Shown here: piece by piece, positions 53,353-63,257 of the stretch
Numbering within the stretch: position 1 is the first letter of the stretch
Layout: every line of letters begins with the position of its first letter
NCBI RefSeq assembly: GCF_003336205.1
Contig: NZ_QPIE01000007.1
Coordinates: 1-64,000 of the forward strand
Direction of reading: 5' to 3'
Length of the DNA stretch: 64,000 nt
Origin: Chryseobacterium lacus
GTDB lineage: Bacteria > Bacteroidota > Bacteroidia > Flavobacteriales > Weeksellaceae
Notes under the pieces: model-generated
What the model was told of the DNA's origin: nothing
The model's input: only the letters and a program-made list of their open reading frames with translations
The model's database searches: none
Position numbers and translations under genes: made by a program

Positions 53353-54525
53353 TTATTTCTGAACGATTATTTTGTTCACCAATTTTTTTTGATCGGCTGT
53401 CACTGTTGCGAGGTAAACGCCGTTTTGCAGATAAGAAACATCAATTATTTCTTCATTCTCAATATTCAGAATTTGCCTTCCACTGAGATCAGTGAGTGTA
53501 AGCCGAAAGTTTCCCGGTTTTTTTTTTCCAAACAGAATTTCGAATTGATCTTTTGCAGGATTGGGATAAAAAGAAACGGACAGTTCTTCGATTTGAGTTT
53601 CGGAAAGGGATAGTGAAGATGAGGCTTTTGCAAAATGTTGCAACGCACCAAGAGCTGCTTTTGTGACATTAAAAAGATACACAGGATCCATGTTGGCTAC
53701 AATATCTGCAGAAGTATGTGGAGCCGGATTCAGTTCGCCCTGATATTCGTAAAAACCAGTAATCACTTCATTGTTGTTCTGAAACGGCATATAATCCGAT
53801 GAATAGGCATTGGACAGGGTAGTCTGAAGCGGCGAATAGAGTGCAACACAACTCATCAGCTCTGAAGTTGCCTGATGAGAAGCAGCATTATTAGTGGACG
53901 GAAAATTATTGGTATCTCTTTCACAAACGATAGTATTGTGGGTTTGTCCGGCTCTTCCCCCTACCTGATCGATGTTGAAAACGAGTCTGATGTCCATTTT
54001 AGGAACCGTAGCGTTCACCACCTGATTCACATAATGCTGACTTCCGTAAAGCCCTTGTTCTTCTCCGGAGAAATGAATAAATTTTATCGAATATTCGGTC
54101 GGGATGTCTTTCATAATTCTTGCCATTTCCAGCAGTGCGATGGTCCCGCTCCCGTTGTCATTGGCACCAACACCATTCACGGTATCATAATGAGCGCAGA
54201 CAATGACGAAAGTATTCGGATATACGGTTCCTGTTTTGGTAATGATAAGATTTTTGGAACTCAGTGATCCCGCGCTGAAAGGATTTTCGGAAATCTGAGA
54301 AATGCTGTACCCGAAAGATAAATATTTGTTCTTCAACCAATTGAAGGCGTTGTTGTTCGCAGTACTTCCTGTCGTTTTGGTTCCGAGGCTTACAAATTCC
54401 TGTAATCCTGAATTAATATTAACTTGGGAAACTTGGTTCACCCTATTTTGGTATGCCTGAATAAAAGTTTGTGATGATACAAAAAAAGAAATACAAACAG
54501 CTAAAAGGAAAACGATTTTCTTCAT
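53353..54525 (-). CDS. M28-family aminopeptidase with T9SS sorting domain
   Basis: Secreted zinc aminopeptidase of 390 residues. The ATG at 54525 is chosen because it begins a signal peptide (MKKIVFLLAV, cleavage near SSQ); an upstream frame to 54567 adds no signal. Zinc-site motifs are CAHYDTVNGVGANDNGSGT, HFSGEEQGLYGSQHY and NIDQVGG. The last ~75 residues (from VSFYPNPAKDQFE to KIIVQK) are a type IX secretion C-terminal sorting domain, so it should be exported to the cell surface or medium. Confidence 0.94.
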   Translation of the reverse strand: MKKIVFLLAVCISFFVSSQTFIQAYQNRVNQVSQVNINSGLQEFVSLGTKTTGSTANNNAFNWLKNKYLSFGYSISQISENPFSAGSLSSKNLIITKTGTVYPNTFVIVCAHYDTVNGVGANDNGSGTIALLEMARIMKDIPTEYSIKFIHFSGEEQGLYGSQHYVNQVVNATVPKMDIRLVFNIDQVGGRAGQTHNTIVCERDTNNFPSTNNAASHQATSELMSCVALYSPLQTTLSNAYSSDYMPFQNNNEVITGFYEYQGELNPAPHTSADIVANMDPVYLFNVTKAALGALQHFAKASSSLSLSETQIEELSVSFYPNPAKDQFEILFGKKKPGNFRLTLTDLSGRQILNIENEEIIDVSYLQNGVYLATVTADQKKLVNKIIVQK

Positions 54526-54605
54526 TGGATTTTCTGAGTTGTAAAAATACAAAAAATCCCGGATCAAAGATTCGGGATTTCTCTATTGATAACAAAAGGT
54601 TTACA

Positions 54606-54950
54606 TTATTTTATCTGATCTACAACAGCTTTGAAAGCTTCCGGATGGTTCATTGCAAGGTCTGCGAGAACTTTTCTGTTCAGCTCGATGTTGTTCTTTT
54701 TAAGAGCGCCCATAAATTGGGAATAAGACATTCCGTGTTCTCTGGCACCAGCGTTGATTCTGGTAATCCAAAGAGACCTGAAATTTCTTTTCTTCTCTTT
54801 TCTTCCGCGATAAGCGTATTGCATCGCTTTTTCTACGGCGTTTTTGGCAACTGTCCAAACGTTCTTTCTTCTTCCGAAATAACCTTTAGCCAGTTTCATC
54901 ACTTTTTTTCTGCGTGCTCTGGAAGCAACGGCGTTTACTGATCTTGGCAT
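54606..54950 (-). CDS. rplT: 50S ribosomal protein L20
   Basis: 114 residues, full length. It has the basic N-terminal extension [19 protein letters not shown] and the C-terminal globular domain that in E. coli also represses its own operon. It is the last gene of thrS-infC-rpmI-rplT. Confidence 0.97.
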   Translation of the reverse strand: MPRSVNAVASRARRKKVMKLAKGYFGRRKNVWTVAKNAVEKAMQYAYRGRKEKKRNFRSLWITRINAGAREHGMSYSQFMGALKKNNIELNRKVLADLAMNHPEAFKAVVDQIK

Positions 54951-55070
54951 AATTTAAATTGTTTTTTTTGAATACAGCGTTGCTTGTTTCATCAAACTTT
55001 GGGGCTGTGATTCAGGGTTAGAAATTCTGAATTTTTAATTCTTATAAACCGATTTAGGATTTATAAAAAA
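54951..55070 (-). promoter_or_regulatory. Structured leader between rpmI and rplT
   Basis: This 120-bp gap is long for a ribosomal operon. On the minus strand it can form ATTCAG/CTGAAT (55010-55032) or GAATT/AATTC (55029-55041), which share bases and exclude each other. It may be an L20 autoregulatory site; the stems are short, so this is tentative. Confidence 0.35.
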
Positions 55071-55268
55071 CTACTTAATGGCTAATTGGCGTTTCACACT
55101 TTTTTCGTCCACAGTAGCAACATAAGAAGTTTGGGTCAGATTTCTCTTCTGCTTGGTTTCCTTCTTCGTCAAGATGTGGCTTTTATAAGCATTTTTTCTT
55201 TTGATCTTTCCTGTTCCGGTAAGAGCAAAACGCTTTTTAGCACCTGATTTAGTTTTTAATTTTGGCAT
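55071..55268 (-). CDS. rpmI: 50S ribosomal protein L35
   Basis: 65 residues starting [14 protein letters not shown]. The ATG at 55268 is the family start; the longer frame to 55295 is ignored. It follows infC in the usual operon order, with a possible extra promoter box (minus, TAATTTTG at 55308-55315) in front. Confidence 0.96.
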   Translation of the reverse strand: MPKLKTKSGAKKRFALTGTGKIKRKNAYKSHILTKKETKQKRNLTQTSYVATVDEKSVKRQLAIK

Positions 55269-55307
55269 TGTTCTGCTTTTTTGTTTTGTTATCAATATTT
55301 AAGGCTG

Positions 55308-55315
55308 CAAAATTA
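55308..55315 (-). promoter_or_regulatory. Possible internal promoter before rpmI
   Basis: TAATTTTG on the minus strand, 40 nt upstream of the rpmI ATG in the 138-bp infC-rpmI gap. No clear -33 TTG. It could uncouple L35/L20 from infC. Confidence 0.4.
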
Positions 55316-55433
55316 CAAAAAATTCTTCAACTATGCACGTCATCATAGAAAGAGATTTCAGGTAGAAACCTCTTTTTTAAGATTATTTAGAAGGCAGTTT
55401 AAGAAATTACCTTTTCTTCAAATCAAAATTGAA

Positions 55434-56000
55434 TTATTTAGCTGGCTTTTTTGGACTCATCATCATGATCATTCGCTTGCCTTCCAACTTGGGCATCTGA
55501 TCCACTTTTCCTACGTGCTCCAGATCCTGAGCAAGACGCAGGAGCAAAATTTCTCCCTGATCTTTGAAAACAATTGAACGCCCTTTGAAGAATACATAGG
55601 TTTTAAGTTTTGATCCTTCTTCCAGGAACTTTTCAGCATGCTTCTTTTTAAATTCGTAATCGTGATCATCCGTTTGCGGACCAAAACGGACTTCCTTCAC
55701 TGTTACTTTTACTTGTTTGGCTTTCAGTTCCTTTTGCTTTTTCTTTTGCTCGTAAAGGAATTTTTTGTATTCAAGAACTCGGGCTATATAAGGCTCTGCC
55801 TTGTCTGAAATCACCACCAGATCCAGTTCCTGTTCTTTGGCAATTTCCAATGCTTTCGCCAATGGATATACTCCGGGTTCTACGTTATCGCCCACTAAAC
55901 GAACTTCCTTCGCGCGGATTTTTTCGTTAATTTGATGCGCATCCTCCTGTTGTGGACGACGCTGCGGGCCTCTACCTCTGTAATGAAATTTCTGTGCTAT
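55434..56000 (-). CDS. infC: Translation initiation factor IF-3 (non-AUG start)
   Basis: IF-3 of about 188 residues. The N-domain reads [20 protein letters not shown] and continues through [15 protein letters not shown] to the C-domain ([20 protein letters not shown]). An ATG-free frame continues upstream of the first GTG (55895) with [18 protein letters not shown], homologous to flavobacterial IF-3 N-termini. The only likely starts are ATA at 56000 or ATT at 55931; I use ATA. Rare starts such as ATT are known to let IF-3 repress its own synthesis. The exact start is inferred. Confidence 0.85.
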   Translation of the reverse strand: MAQKFHYRGRGPQRRPQQEDAHQINEKIRAKEVRLVGDNVEPGVYPLAKALEIAKEQELDLVVISDKAEPYIARVLEYKKFLYEQKKKQKELKAKQVKVTVKEVRFGPQTDDHDYEFKKKHAEKFLEEGSKLKTYVFFKGRSIVFKDQGEILLLRLAQDLEHVGKVDQMPKLEGKRMIMMMSPKKPAK

Positions 56001-56079
56001 TGTATTAAATTTTTAAGTTAATTTCTTTTTATTGCTTCACGCTTCCGGCGTTTTTCTTTGTATTATTTTGGAGTATAAA

Positions 56080-58017
56080 TTATTCTCCAAAACTTGCATT
56101 AAATGTGGATGCTTTCTGGAAGTAAGCGATGAAATCATCAATACTCATCGTTCCTAAATCGCCTTCACCTCGCCTTCTTACAGAAATTGTTCCTGCATTT
56201 TCTTCATTTTCTCCAACAATCAGCATAAAGGGATATTTATTGATTTCCGCATCCCTAATTTTCTTTCCCGTCTTCTCGTTCCGGTCATCAATCAGGCCGC
56301 TAATATCGTGATTTTCTAATAATTGAGAAACTTTTTTAGCGTAATCCACATATTTTTCAGAAATCGGTAATATGATGAATTGATCCGGAGCCAGCCAAAG
56401 CGGAAAATCACCCGCGGTATTCTCCAAAAGTATGGCGATGAAACGTTCCATAGAGCCGAACGGAGCTCTGTGAATCATCACTGGACGGTGTTTTTCGCCG
56501 TCGCTTCCTATATAAGTGAGATCAAATCGTTCAGGTAAATTATAATCGACCTGTATGGTTCCCAACTGCCATTTTCTGCCTAAAGCATCTTTCACCATGA
56601 AATCCAGTTTTGGACCATAGAAAGCAGCTTCACCATATTCTATTACAGTTTTCAGACCTTTATTTTCTGCAGCCTGAATGATGGCTTTTTCTGCTTTAGC
56701 CCAGTTCTCATCGGTACCGATATATTTTTCATTATTTTCAGGATCGCGAAGGGAAATTTGGGTGACAAAATCGTCAAACCCTAGGTTTTTGAAAACGTAC
56801 ATTACTAAATCAATCACCCCTTCAAATTCCTCCATTAATTGATCTGGAGTACAAAATAAGTGTGCATCATCCTGCGTGAACCCACGTACTCTGGTGAGCC
56901 CATGTAATTCCCCCGATTGTTCGTACCGATAAACCGTTCCGAATTCTGCAAACCGTTTTGGCAAATCGCGATACGACCATTGCCCGACTTTATAAATCTC
57001 GCAATGGTGAGGACAGTTCATGGGTTTCAGCATGAATTCTTCACCTTCGTTGGGTGTTTTAATTGGTTGAAAACTGTCAGCACCATATTTATCCCAATGC
57101 CCGGAAGTGACATAAAGTTCCTTAGCACCGATGTGTGGCGACATAACAAATTCATAACCGGCTTTCTTCTGGGCTTCAGAAAGGAAATTCTCCAGTTTTT
57201 TTCTCAGCGCAGCTCCTTTGGGTAACCAAAGTGGTAAACCGGCACCGACTTTTTCAGAAAAAGCAAAAATCCCGAGTTCTTTTCCTAATTTCCGGTGATC
57301 ACGGCGTTTTGCTTCTTCCAGTTTTTCCAGATATTCCGTCAGTTCTTTCTGCTTGGGAAAAGAAATTCCATACACTCTGGTGAGTTGCGGATTTTTCTCG
57401 TCGCCTCGCCAATAAGCTCCGGCAGCATTCAGGATTTTTACTGCTTTTACAATTCCCGTGGACGGAATATGGCCGCCACGACACAAATCGCTGAAGTTAT
57501 CGTGTGTACAGAACGTAATTTCGCCGTCTTCAAGATTGGAAATCAGTTCCGTTTTATAAGGATTGTCTGCGTATTCTTTTAAAGCATCGGATTTGGTAAC
57601 AACGAAAAGTTCAAATATGGAATCCTTTTTGGCGTTTTCCAGCATTTTCTTTTCGATTTTCTCGAAATCTTTTTCACTGAGTGTTGCATCACCGAAATCC
57701 ACGTCGTAATAAAACCCATTCTCAATGGCTGGGCCTATGGTTAATTTTGCATTGGGATAAAACTCTATAATGGCCTGTGCCAAAAGGTGAGCGGAAGAAT
57801 GCCAGAACGCTTTCTTTCCCATATCATCATTCCACGTCAGGAGTTGCACCTTAGAATCTTCCGTAATCGGGGTGGTAACTTCTACTTGTTTACCGTTTAC
57901 GATGGCTGAAATGGTGTTTCTCGCCAATCCTTCACTGATAGATTTGGCTACATCCATTGGCGTAACTGTGCCTTCAAATTCTCTGATGCTTCCGTCGGGA
58001 AGAGTGATTTTTAACAT
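56080..58017 (-). CDS. thrS: Threonine-tRNA ligase
   Basis: Class II synthetase of 645 residues with TGS domain (1-60), editing domain with HSSAH (about 97), catalytic core with zinc-binding Cys in [11 protein letters not shown], motif 2 ([20 protein letters not shown]), motif 3 ([18 protein letters not shown]), and the anticodon domain. First gene of the thrS-infC-rpmI-rplT operon. A TATTTTTG box lies upstream on the minus strand. Confidence 0.98.
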   Translation of the reverse strand: MLKITLPDGSIREFEGTVTPMDVAKSISEGLARNTISAIVNGKQVEVTTPITEDSKVQLLTWNDDMGKKAFWHSSAHLLAQAIIEFYPNAKLTIGPAIENGFYYDVDFGDATLSEKDFEKIEKKMLENAKKDSIFELFVVTKSDALKEYADNPYKTELISNLEDGEITFCTHDNFSDLCRGGHIPSTGIVKAVKILNAAGAYWRGDEKNPQLTRVYGISFPKQKELTEYLEKLEEAKRRDHRKLGKELGIFAFSEKVGAGLPLWLPKGAALRKKLENFLSEAQKKAGYEFVMSPHIGAKELYVTSGHWDKYGADSFQPIKTPNEGEEFMLKPMNCPHHCEIYKVGQWSYRDLPKRFAEFGTVYRYEQSGELHGLTRVRGFTQDDAHLFCTPDQLMEEFEGVIDLVMYVFKNLGFDDFVTQISLRDPENNEKYIGTDENWAKAEKAIIQAAENKGLKTVIEYGEAAFYGPKLDFMVKDALGRKWQLGTIQVDYNLPERFDLTYIGSDGEKHRPVMIHRAPFGSMERFIAILLENTAGDFPLWLAPDQFIILPISEKYVDYAKKVSQLLENHDISGLIDDRNEKTGKKIRDAEINKYPFMLIVGENEENAGTISVRRRGEGDLGTMSIDDFIAYFQKASTFNASFGE

Positions 58018-58042
58018 TTTAGGAATTAAAAATGATGAGCTG

Positions 58043-58050
58043 CAAAAATA
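58043..58050 (-). promoter_or_regulatory. Promoter -7 box of thrS
   Basis: Minus-strand TATTTTTG (plus CAAAAATA), 25 nt before the thrS ATG. No convincing -33 TTG. Confidence 0.45.
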
Positions 58051-58113
58051 ATGAAAAAATTAATGATACATAACTTTTTTAGTGGGTAATAATGGAAAAT
58101 GGGTGCAGTTTTT

Positions 58114-58296
58114 TTAGGAATGATCAATGTTATCGGTTTTCCCGTCTTTATTAAGTTTTGAAGTTTTCTTAATCTCTTGATCAGTTTCTTCCTGAGAAAC
58201 AATTCGTTCTGAAGATGCCGGAATATTCGGATAATCCTGATTTTGTTTTTTAACTTCGGCCTTTTCGGTTTTTTGTTTCTTTTTTGGAGGTTTCAT
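58114..58296 (-). CDS. Small hydrophilic protein, unknown
   Basis: A 60-residue open frame with an ATG, very rich in Lys, Gln and Glu (MKPPKKKQKTEKAEVKK at the N-terminus) and with no hydrophobic segment. It is probably intrinsically disordered. It lies alone between thrS and the divergently transcribed nnr gene. Short, low-complexity proteins of this type are common in flavobacteria, but coding status is not certain. Confidence 0.5.
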   Translation of the reverse strand: MKPPKKKQKTEKAEVKKQNQDYPNIPASSERIVSQEETDQEIKKTSKLNKDGKTDNIDHS

Positions 58297-58442
58297 AATG
58301 TTAAACTTTAAACCAAATATGAGTAAAACGCGACAGTTTCTTTTATAATCTTTCGTCAGGATTTTCTATAATTTGATACGCTTTTCATTTATATTGCCTT
58401 TTGAGTCTTGTATAATTCTGGCCTTTACACTTCATATTTCAT

Positions 58443-58450
58443 TATCTTTG
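58443..58450 (+). promoter_or_regulatory. Promoter -7 box of nnrE/nnrD
   Basis: TATCTTTG fits TAnnTTTG and ends 15 nt before the ATG at 58466. Its position rules out the longer open frame from 58373. Confidence 0.55.
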
Positions 58451-58465
58451 GGTAAAATAAAACAC

Positions 58466-59983
58466 ATGAAAATTTTCACTGCAGAGCAAATCCGTGCGTG
58501 TGATCAATGGACTGTTCAGCATGAACAGGTTTCTTCGTTGATGCTGATGGAAAAGGCTGCTGGAAGGTGTGCAGACTGGTTCGCTTCACAAATAAAAAGT
58601 GAAAGATTCTGGATTTTTTGTGGTAATGGAAATAACGGAGGCGATGGTTTTGCGATCGCAAGAATGTTGTACAGGAAAGGATTTGATATTGACGTTTTTA
58701 TTGATTTTAAAAACCCTGAATATTCCGAAGATGCACGAATAAATCTGCAAAAATTAAAAGAAATATCAGGTGTGGATATCCATGATTTCCGGCAGGTCTC
58801 TGAAATGAAATTTAAGCAGGATACCTCAATTGTAGATGCGATTTTCGGGTCAGGTTTTCACGGAAGTCTGAGTCTTGACTATCAAAAATTGATCGCTTTT
58901 CTGAACAGCATTCAGGCAAATAAGGTGAGCATTGATATTCCAACAGGCCTTTCTGCAGACGGGCTTTCAGATTCGGAATCTGTTTTTATTGCCGATCACA
59001 CACTGAGTTTACAGTTTTGGAAAAAAAGTTTCTTACACCCGGAAACAGGGAATTTTTGCGGGAAAGTACATATTCTAGACATCGGTTTGTCGCCGGAATT
59101 TATTCAGAAAACCGACACTTCGCAATATATTATTTCCGATTCAACTGTTCAGAAAATCTATCGTCCGCGCGAACAATTTTCGCACAAGGGAACCTATGGA
59201 AAAGTTCATCTTATTGCCGGAAGTTATGGCAAAATAGGAGCGGCAATATTAGCAGCCAGAGCAGCTGTTCGCACCGGAGCCGGATTGGTCACCGTTCAGG
59301 CTCCTGAATGTGGATTCAGTATCTTGCAGACCGCCTGTCCTGAAGCGATGATGTTGTCTACAGGAAATATTTTTTCAGAAAATTTACATTATGAAGAGGG
59401 GATAACCTATGGAATAGGCCCTGGTTTAGGAACAGAATCTGAAACGCAAAATGCTTTTCTGGAATTTCTGAAGAAGATAAATAAGCCTATCGTGCTGGAT
59501 GCAGATGCTTTGAATATCATTGCTTTAGATAATGCGCATCTTGAACTTATTCCAAAAAATTCCCTTCTGACTCCGCATCCTAAAGAATTTGAAAGGCTTT
59601 TCGGCACGAGTGCAAATTCTTTTAAAAGATTGGAAATAGCAAAAGAAAATGCTGAAAAATTCGGGATTTTTATCGTGCTGAAAGACCGGTATACTCAAAT
59701 TATTACCCCGAAAAAAACGGTTTATTATAATATTACAGGAAATCCCGGAATGGCAACAGGGGGTAGTGGAGATGTTCTTACAGGCATTATCACTGCATTG
59801 TTGGCGCAAAAATATTCTTCCGAAGAGGCCGCAATATTGGGGGTTTGGCTTCACGGGAAAGCCGGTGATGATGCTGCAAAAATGAATTCTGAAGAGGCTT
59901 TGATTGCCGGTGATCTTCCCGAATCTTTAGGTCGAGTTTTTAATGAATTGAAGAATTCCCACTATAAAAAAACCACAAAATAA
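58466..59983 (+). CDS. nnr: Bifunctional NAD(P)H-hydrate epimerase/dehydratase
   Basis: The 505-residue fusion repairs damaged NAD(P)H. The N-terminal YjeF_N epimerase (about 1-210: CGNGNNGGDGFAIARMLYRK; SIDIPTGLSADG) interconverts R and S NADHX. The C-terminal ribokinase-like domain (HKGTYGKVHLIAGSYG; GNPGMATGGSGDVLTGIITA) is the ADP-dependent dehydratase. The ATG at 58466 is chosen for its promoter and domain start. Confidence 0.95.
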   Translation: MKIFTAEQIRACDQWTVQHEQVSSLMLMEKAAGRCADWFASQIKSERFWIFCGNGNNGGDGFAIARMLYRKGFDIDVFIDFKNPEYSEDARINLQKLKEISGVDIHDFRQVSEMKFKQDTSIVDAIFGSGFHGSLSLDYQKLIAFLNSIQANKVSIDIPTGLSADGLSDSESVFIADHTLSLQFWKKSFLHPETGNFCGKVHILDIGLSPEFIQKTDTSQYIISDSTVQKIYRPREQFSHKGTYGKVHLIAGSYGKIGAAILAARAAVRTGAGLVTVQAPECGFSILQTACPEAMMLSTGNIFSENLHYEEGITYGIGPGLGTESETQNAFLEFLKKINKPIVLDADALNIIALDNAHLELIPKNSLLTPHPKEFERLFGTSANSFKRLEIAKENAEKFGIFIVLKDRYTQIITPKKTVYYNITGNPGMATGGSGDVLTGIITALLAQKYSSEEAAILGVWLHGKAGDDAAKMNSEEALIAGDLPESLGRVFNELKNSHYKKTTK

Positions 59984-59993
59984 TTAAAATGTA

Positions 59994-60017
59994 AAAGCCG
60001 CTCCATTGAACGGCTTT
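59994..60017. terminator. Terminator between convergent genes
   Basis: AAAGCCGCTC pairs with GAACGGCTTT around a 4-nt loop. Weak T runs on both sides. Confidence 0.6.
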
Positions 60018-60038
60018 AGTAATGTTATAAAAACGGCT

Positions 60039-60917
60039 TTATTCAGGTTTTCCGTTTTCTGCTTCCGTAATTTTATTGTTCTTAGAATACCACATGATCA
60101 CGAAACCTGCCAGCATGAAAGGTATCGAAAGAACTTGCCCGGTATTAAGGCCCGCAAAAGTGATGAACTCGTCGCCCTGAGGTTCTTTTAAGAATTCTAC
60201 AAAGAAACGAACTGCCCATAAAACGATGAAAAACAACCCGAAAAGCCATCCTTGCTGATATTTCTTTTGTGTCTTTCTGTAAAAATACCACAAGATCAGA
60301 AACAGAAGAAAATACCCTGCAGCTTCAAAAAGTTGTGTAGGGTAGCGGGGGACAATAGGCCCGTATTCCGGACTTTGCTGGGGGAAAAGAATAGCAAAAG
60401 GAGAGTTTTCAGGAGCTGGTTTTCCGATAATTTCTGAGTTGAAGAAATTTCCGATTCGTACAAAAGCACCGCCCAAAGCGACTACGATTCCAATTCTGTC
60501 ATATACCCAAAATGGATTTTTTTTGATAATTTTATATGAATAATAAAGCGTGGTAAAAATTAAAGCAATAGTAGCTCCATGACTTGCTAAACCGGAAAAC
60601 CCTGTAAATCTGAATTCCGGCTGCGTTTGAATTGGCAGAAAAACAGACCAGAAATCCTTCTTGAAAAGCTCAGGTTCATAAAAAATAACATGTCCGAGTC
60701 GGGCACCTAAAATAGTTCCCACCAGAGTCCATATAAAAAGAGGTTCCAGATATTTGATGTGTACATGATCGATTTTGAACATTTTAGACATGAGAATATA
60801 TCCCAATCCAAAGGCGAGGACAAACATTAGACTATAGTAATGAAGCGTAAAAGGTCCCAGATTTATTCCAGTGGATGGATCCCAGATAATGGTTGAAAAA
60901 GTATGGATCGTATTCAT
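60039..60917 (-). CDS. lgt: Prolipoprotein diacylglyceryl transferase
   Basis: Inner-membrane enzyme of 292 residues that attaches diacylglycerol to lipobox cysteines. It has seven helices and the Lgt signature GGAFVRIGNFFNSEIIG with the key Arg/Asn/Glu, plus HYYSLMF and RLGHVIFYEP. The ATG at 60917 (MNTIHTF) is preferred over a TTG at 60929. It is needed by the many lipoproteins in this window. Confidence 0.96.
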   Translation of the reverse strand: MNTIHTFSTIIWDPSTGINLGPFTLHYYSLMFVLAFGLGYILMSKMFKIDHVHIKYLEPLFIWTLVGTILGARLGHVIFYEPELFKKDFWSVFLPIQTQPEFRFTGFSGLASHGATIALIFTTLYYSYKIIKKNPFWVYDRIGIVVALGGAFVRIGNFFNSEIIGKPAPENSPFAILFPQQSPEYGPIVPRYPTQLFEAAGYFLLFLILWYFYRKTQKKYQQGWLFGLFFIVLWAVRFFVEFLKEPQGDEFITFAGLNTGQVLSIPFMLAGFVIMWYSKNNKITEAENGKPE

Positions 60918-60951
60918 ATTAAAAATCAATATTTATAAAAATGTTCATAGA

Positions 60952-61200
60952 TTAATGTTTGCATTTCGGAGGAACAGGATCATAGCCCTCGCCGCCCAAT
61001 GGATGACAGCGGGCAATGCGTTTGATACCTAGCCAGAGTCCCTTCAGCGGACCGTGTATTTGCAGAGCTTCCGCCATATAATGGGAACACGTAGGTTCAT
61101 AACGGCAGTTTTTGGGCAGCAAAGGAGAGATGAACCACTGGTAAAACCGTATAAGAACGACCAATGGAAATGTCAACACAGTATTGATTTTTCTCTTCAA
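60952..61200 (-). CDS. yidD: Membrane protein insertion efficiency factor YidD
   Basis: YidD-family protein of 82 residues ([49 protein letters not shown]) that assists YidC-dependent insertion. The frame opens at a TTG at 61221, but that start overlaps the minus-strand -7 box TACTTTTG (plus CAAAAGTA, 61208-61215); the TTG at 61200 is therefore the likelier start. It lies 34 bp upstream of lgt on the same strand. Confidence 0.92.
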   Translation of the reverse strand: MKRKINTVLTFPLVVLIRFYQWFISPLLPKNCRYEPTCSHYMAEALQIHGPLKGLWLGIKRIARCHPLGGEGYDPVPPKCKH

Positions 61201-61207
61201 AGCAATG

Positions 61208-61215
61208 CAAAAGTA
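61208..61215 (-). promoter_or_regulatory. Promoter -7 box of yidD-lgt
   Basis: Minus-strand TACTTTTG, perfect TAnnTTTG, 7 nt upstream of the TTG at 61200; it decides the yidD start. Confidence 0.55.
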
Positions 61216-61297
61216 ACTCAAAATTTTGAAAATATGCCGTAAATTTGTTAATTAAAGCCACAATGCTTGTTGCCTCGTATCAGAAATTAAAATTATT

Positions 61298-62590
61298 GTG
61301 AAAAAACAACATATCCCTTTAGCCGAACAGTTGAGGCCTAAAACTCTGGATCAGGTTCTCGGCCAAGAACATCTTACGGGTTACAATAGTCCTGTAAGAA
61401 AAATGCTTGAAAATGACACCCTGAATTCTCTTATTTTTTGGGGGCCACCCGGAACCGGAAAAACAACATTAGCTGAAATGATTTCAGAGCAGTCGGGTAG
61501 AAAATTCCACAAACTTTCTGCCGTATCCAGCGGAGTGAAAGAGGTGAGGGAAGTTATTGAAGAAGCAAAAAAACAGAATCTTTTCTCAGGAAAACCACCA
61601 GTCCTTTTTATTGATGAGATTCACCGCTTCAGTAAATCACAGCAGGACAGTTTGTTACACGCTGTGGAAAAAGGCTGGGTAGTTCTTATAGGAGCAACTA
61701 CAGAAAATCCAAGTTTTGAGGTAGTTTCCGCTTTGCTTTCGCGCTCTCAGGTTTTTGTTTTGAAACCGCTGGAATATGAAAAACTCGAAACTCTCGCTGA
61801 TCTTGCACTGCATCAGTTTAATGAAAATGAGAATTCTGATTTTAAAATAGAAGATAAAACAGTGCTGATTCAATATTCCGGAGGTGACGCTCGAAAACTG
61901 ATTAATGCTGTGGAATGGGTGCTGAATAGGTTTAAAAATTCTGATGTTTCCGATATTTCTTCCGAAGACATCCGTTCTGTATTGCAGGAAAATATGGTTC
62001 GGTATGATAAAAACGGCGAACAGCATTATGACATTATTTCTGCTTTCATCAAATCGATGCGCGGTTCAGATCCCAATGCTGCAGTGTATTGGTTGGCCAG
62101 AATGCTGCAAGGTGGCGAAGATATCAAGTTTATTGCCAGAAGAATGTTGATTCTGGCATCTGAAGATATTGGATTAGCCAATCCTAATGCGCTGGTAATG
62201 GCCAATTCATGCTTTCAGGCAGTACAAATTATCGGAAATCCGGAAGCAAGAATTATTCTGAGCGAAACTGCCGTTTATCTGGCCGTATCCCCGAAATCCA
62301 ATACCACGTATTCTGCTATTAACGAAGCGATGGCTTTGGTGAGAAAGACAGGCAACCTTCCTGTTCCTCTGCATTTGCGGAATGCACCTACAAAATTAAT
62401 GAAAGATCTGGATTACGGAAAAGATTATCAGTATGCACATGCTTACGAACGTCATTTTGTCGACTCTGAATTTATGCCTGAAGAGCTTTCAGGAACCGTA
62501 TTATATGATCCGGGAAATAACGCAACGGAACGGAAAATACGTGAAGAACAGCAAAAAAAATGGAACAATAAATATCAGAAAAGGAAATAA
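61298..62590 (+). CDS. rarA: Replication-associated recombination protein RarA (MgsA)
   Basis: AAA+ ATPase of 430 residues acting at stalled forks, related to clamp loaders. It has Walker A GPPGTGKT (about 50-57), Walker [10 protein letters not shown] and sensor 1 [10 protein letters not shown], and the MgsA tetramerisation C-domain. The start is a GTG giving [20 protein letters not shown], the usual family N-terminus. Divergent from yidD. Terminator downstream. Confidence 0.96.
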   Translation: MKKQHIPLAEQLRPKTLDQVLGQEHLTGYNSPVRKMLENDTLNSLIFWGPPGTGKTTLAEMISEQSGRKFHKLSAVSSGVKEVREVIEEAKKQNLFSGKPPVLFIDEIHRFSKSQQDSLLHAVEKGWVVLIGATTENPSFEVVSALLSRSQVFVLKPLEYEKLETLADLALHQFNENENSDFKIEDKTVLIQYSGGDARKLINAVEWVLNRFKNSDVSDISSEDIRSVLQENMVRYDKNGEQHYDIISAFIKSMRGSDPNAAVYWLARMLQGGEDIKFIARRMLILASEDIGLANPNALVMANSCFQAVQIIGNPEARIILSETAVYLAVSPKSNTTYSAINEAMALVRKTGNLPVPLHLRNAPTKLMKDLDYGKDYQYAHAYERHFVDSEFMPEELSGTVLYDPGNNATERKIREEQQKKWNNKYQKRK

Positions 62591-62610
62591 ACCGGTTCTG
62601 TTGTATATAA

Positions 62611-62637
62611 AAAACCGCCTCAAATGAGACGGTTTCA
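62611..62637. terminator. Terminator between convergent genes
   Basis: AAAACCG and CTCA pair with TGAG and CGGTTT, with one internal mismatch, between rarA and the next minus-strand gene. Confidence 0.7.
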
Positions 62638-62658
62638 ATTCTTTTCTTCGGGAATTAA

Positions 62659-63111
62659 TTATTTCAGTGCATTCTCAGAACTTACCTGAGGTGTAGTGAA
62701 GATATAAAGGAATTTTTGACCGTCCTTCTCTCTCACTTCCATATGTTCCAATACGTTGCCAAGAACCTGAATTGTGGTATCCTTGATCGGCTGGCCGTCA
62801 AAATATACCGTATTCTGAGCATTCAGTTTGAACTGTTGGTTCAGTCCTTCCAAAGAAATCCTGTCATAATAGTTTTCTTTTACGCTTGCGGAAATAATTC
62901 CGTTAGAAGCTAACCCTTCGAAGCTTTTCAGGTTCTGGGGAAGGTTGGCAGCGGTTTTGAAAACTTTAGTAGATTGGACGTTCTTTTTGTCGCTGGCGAT
63001 CAGCGAATTGGAAGCTAACATTCCGTCAACCAGCACTACAGGCTGGTTCTTGCTTTGTGCATAGGTCATTGCAGATGCAACTAGTAAAAAAGTGTAAAGT
63101 ATTTTTCTCAT
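62659..63111 (-). CDS. Secreted protein, TonB-plug-like, unknown
   Basis: The 150-residue protein starts at the ATG at 63111 (MRKILYTFLL), which gives a signal peptide cleaved at TYAQ; the frame reaches 63135. The part LVDGMLASNSLIASDKKNVQ through GLASNGIISASVKE resembles the plug segment of TonB-dependent receptors, and a related repeat follows, but there is no barrel. A perfect -7 box TATATTTG (minus, 63133-63140) lies upstream. Function unknown. Confidence 0.75.
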   Translation of the reverse strand: MRKILYTFLLVASAMTYAQSKNQPVVLVDGMLASNSLIASDKKNVQSTKVFKTAANLPQNLKSFEGLASNGIISASVKENYYDRISLEGLNQQFKLNAQNTVYFDGQPIKDTTIQVLGNVLEHMEVREKDGQKFLYIFTTPQVSSENALK

Positions 63112-63132
63112 TATTAAAAAATTATGATTACA

Positions 63133-63140
63133 CAAATATA
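63133..63140 (-). promoter_or_regulatory. Promoter -7 box of the plug-like gene
   Basis: Minus-strand TATATTTG (plus CAAATATA), perfect TAnnTTTG, 21 nt before the ATG at 63111. Confidence 0.5.
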
Positions 63141-63257
63141 TAAAAAAACTATATTGAATGATGATATTCGGACTTATTTTTTTGATTTTGTAATTAAAAT
63201 GATGAAAAAATCAACTTTCATGTAATTATCAAATCCTTTATACGCCCTCTTTCTCAG

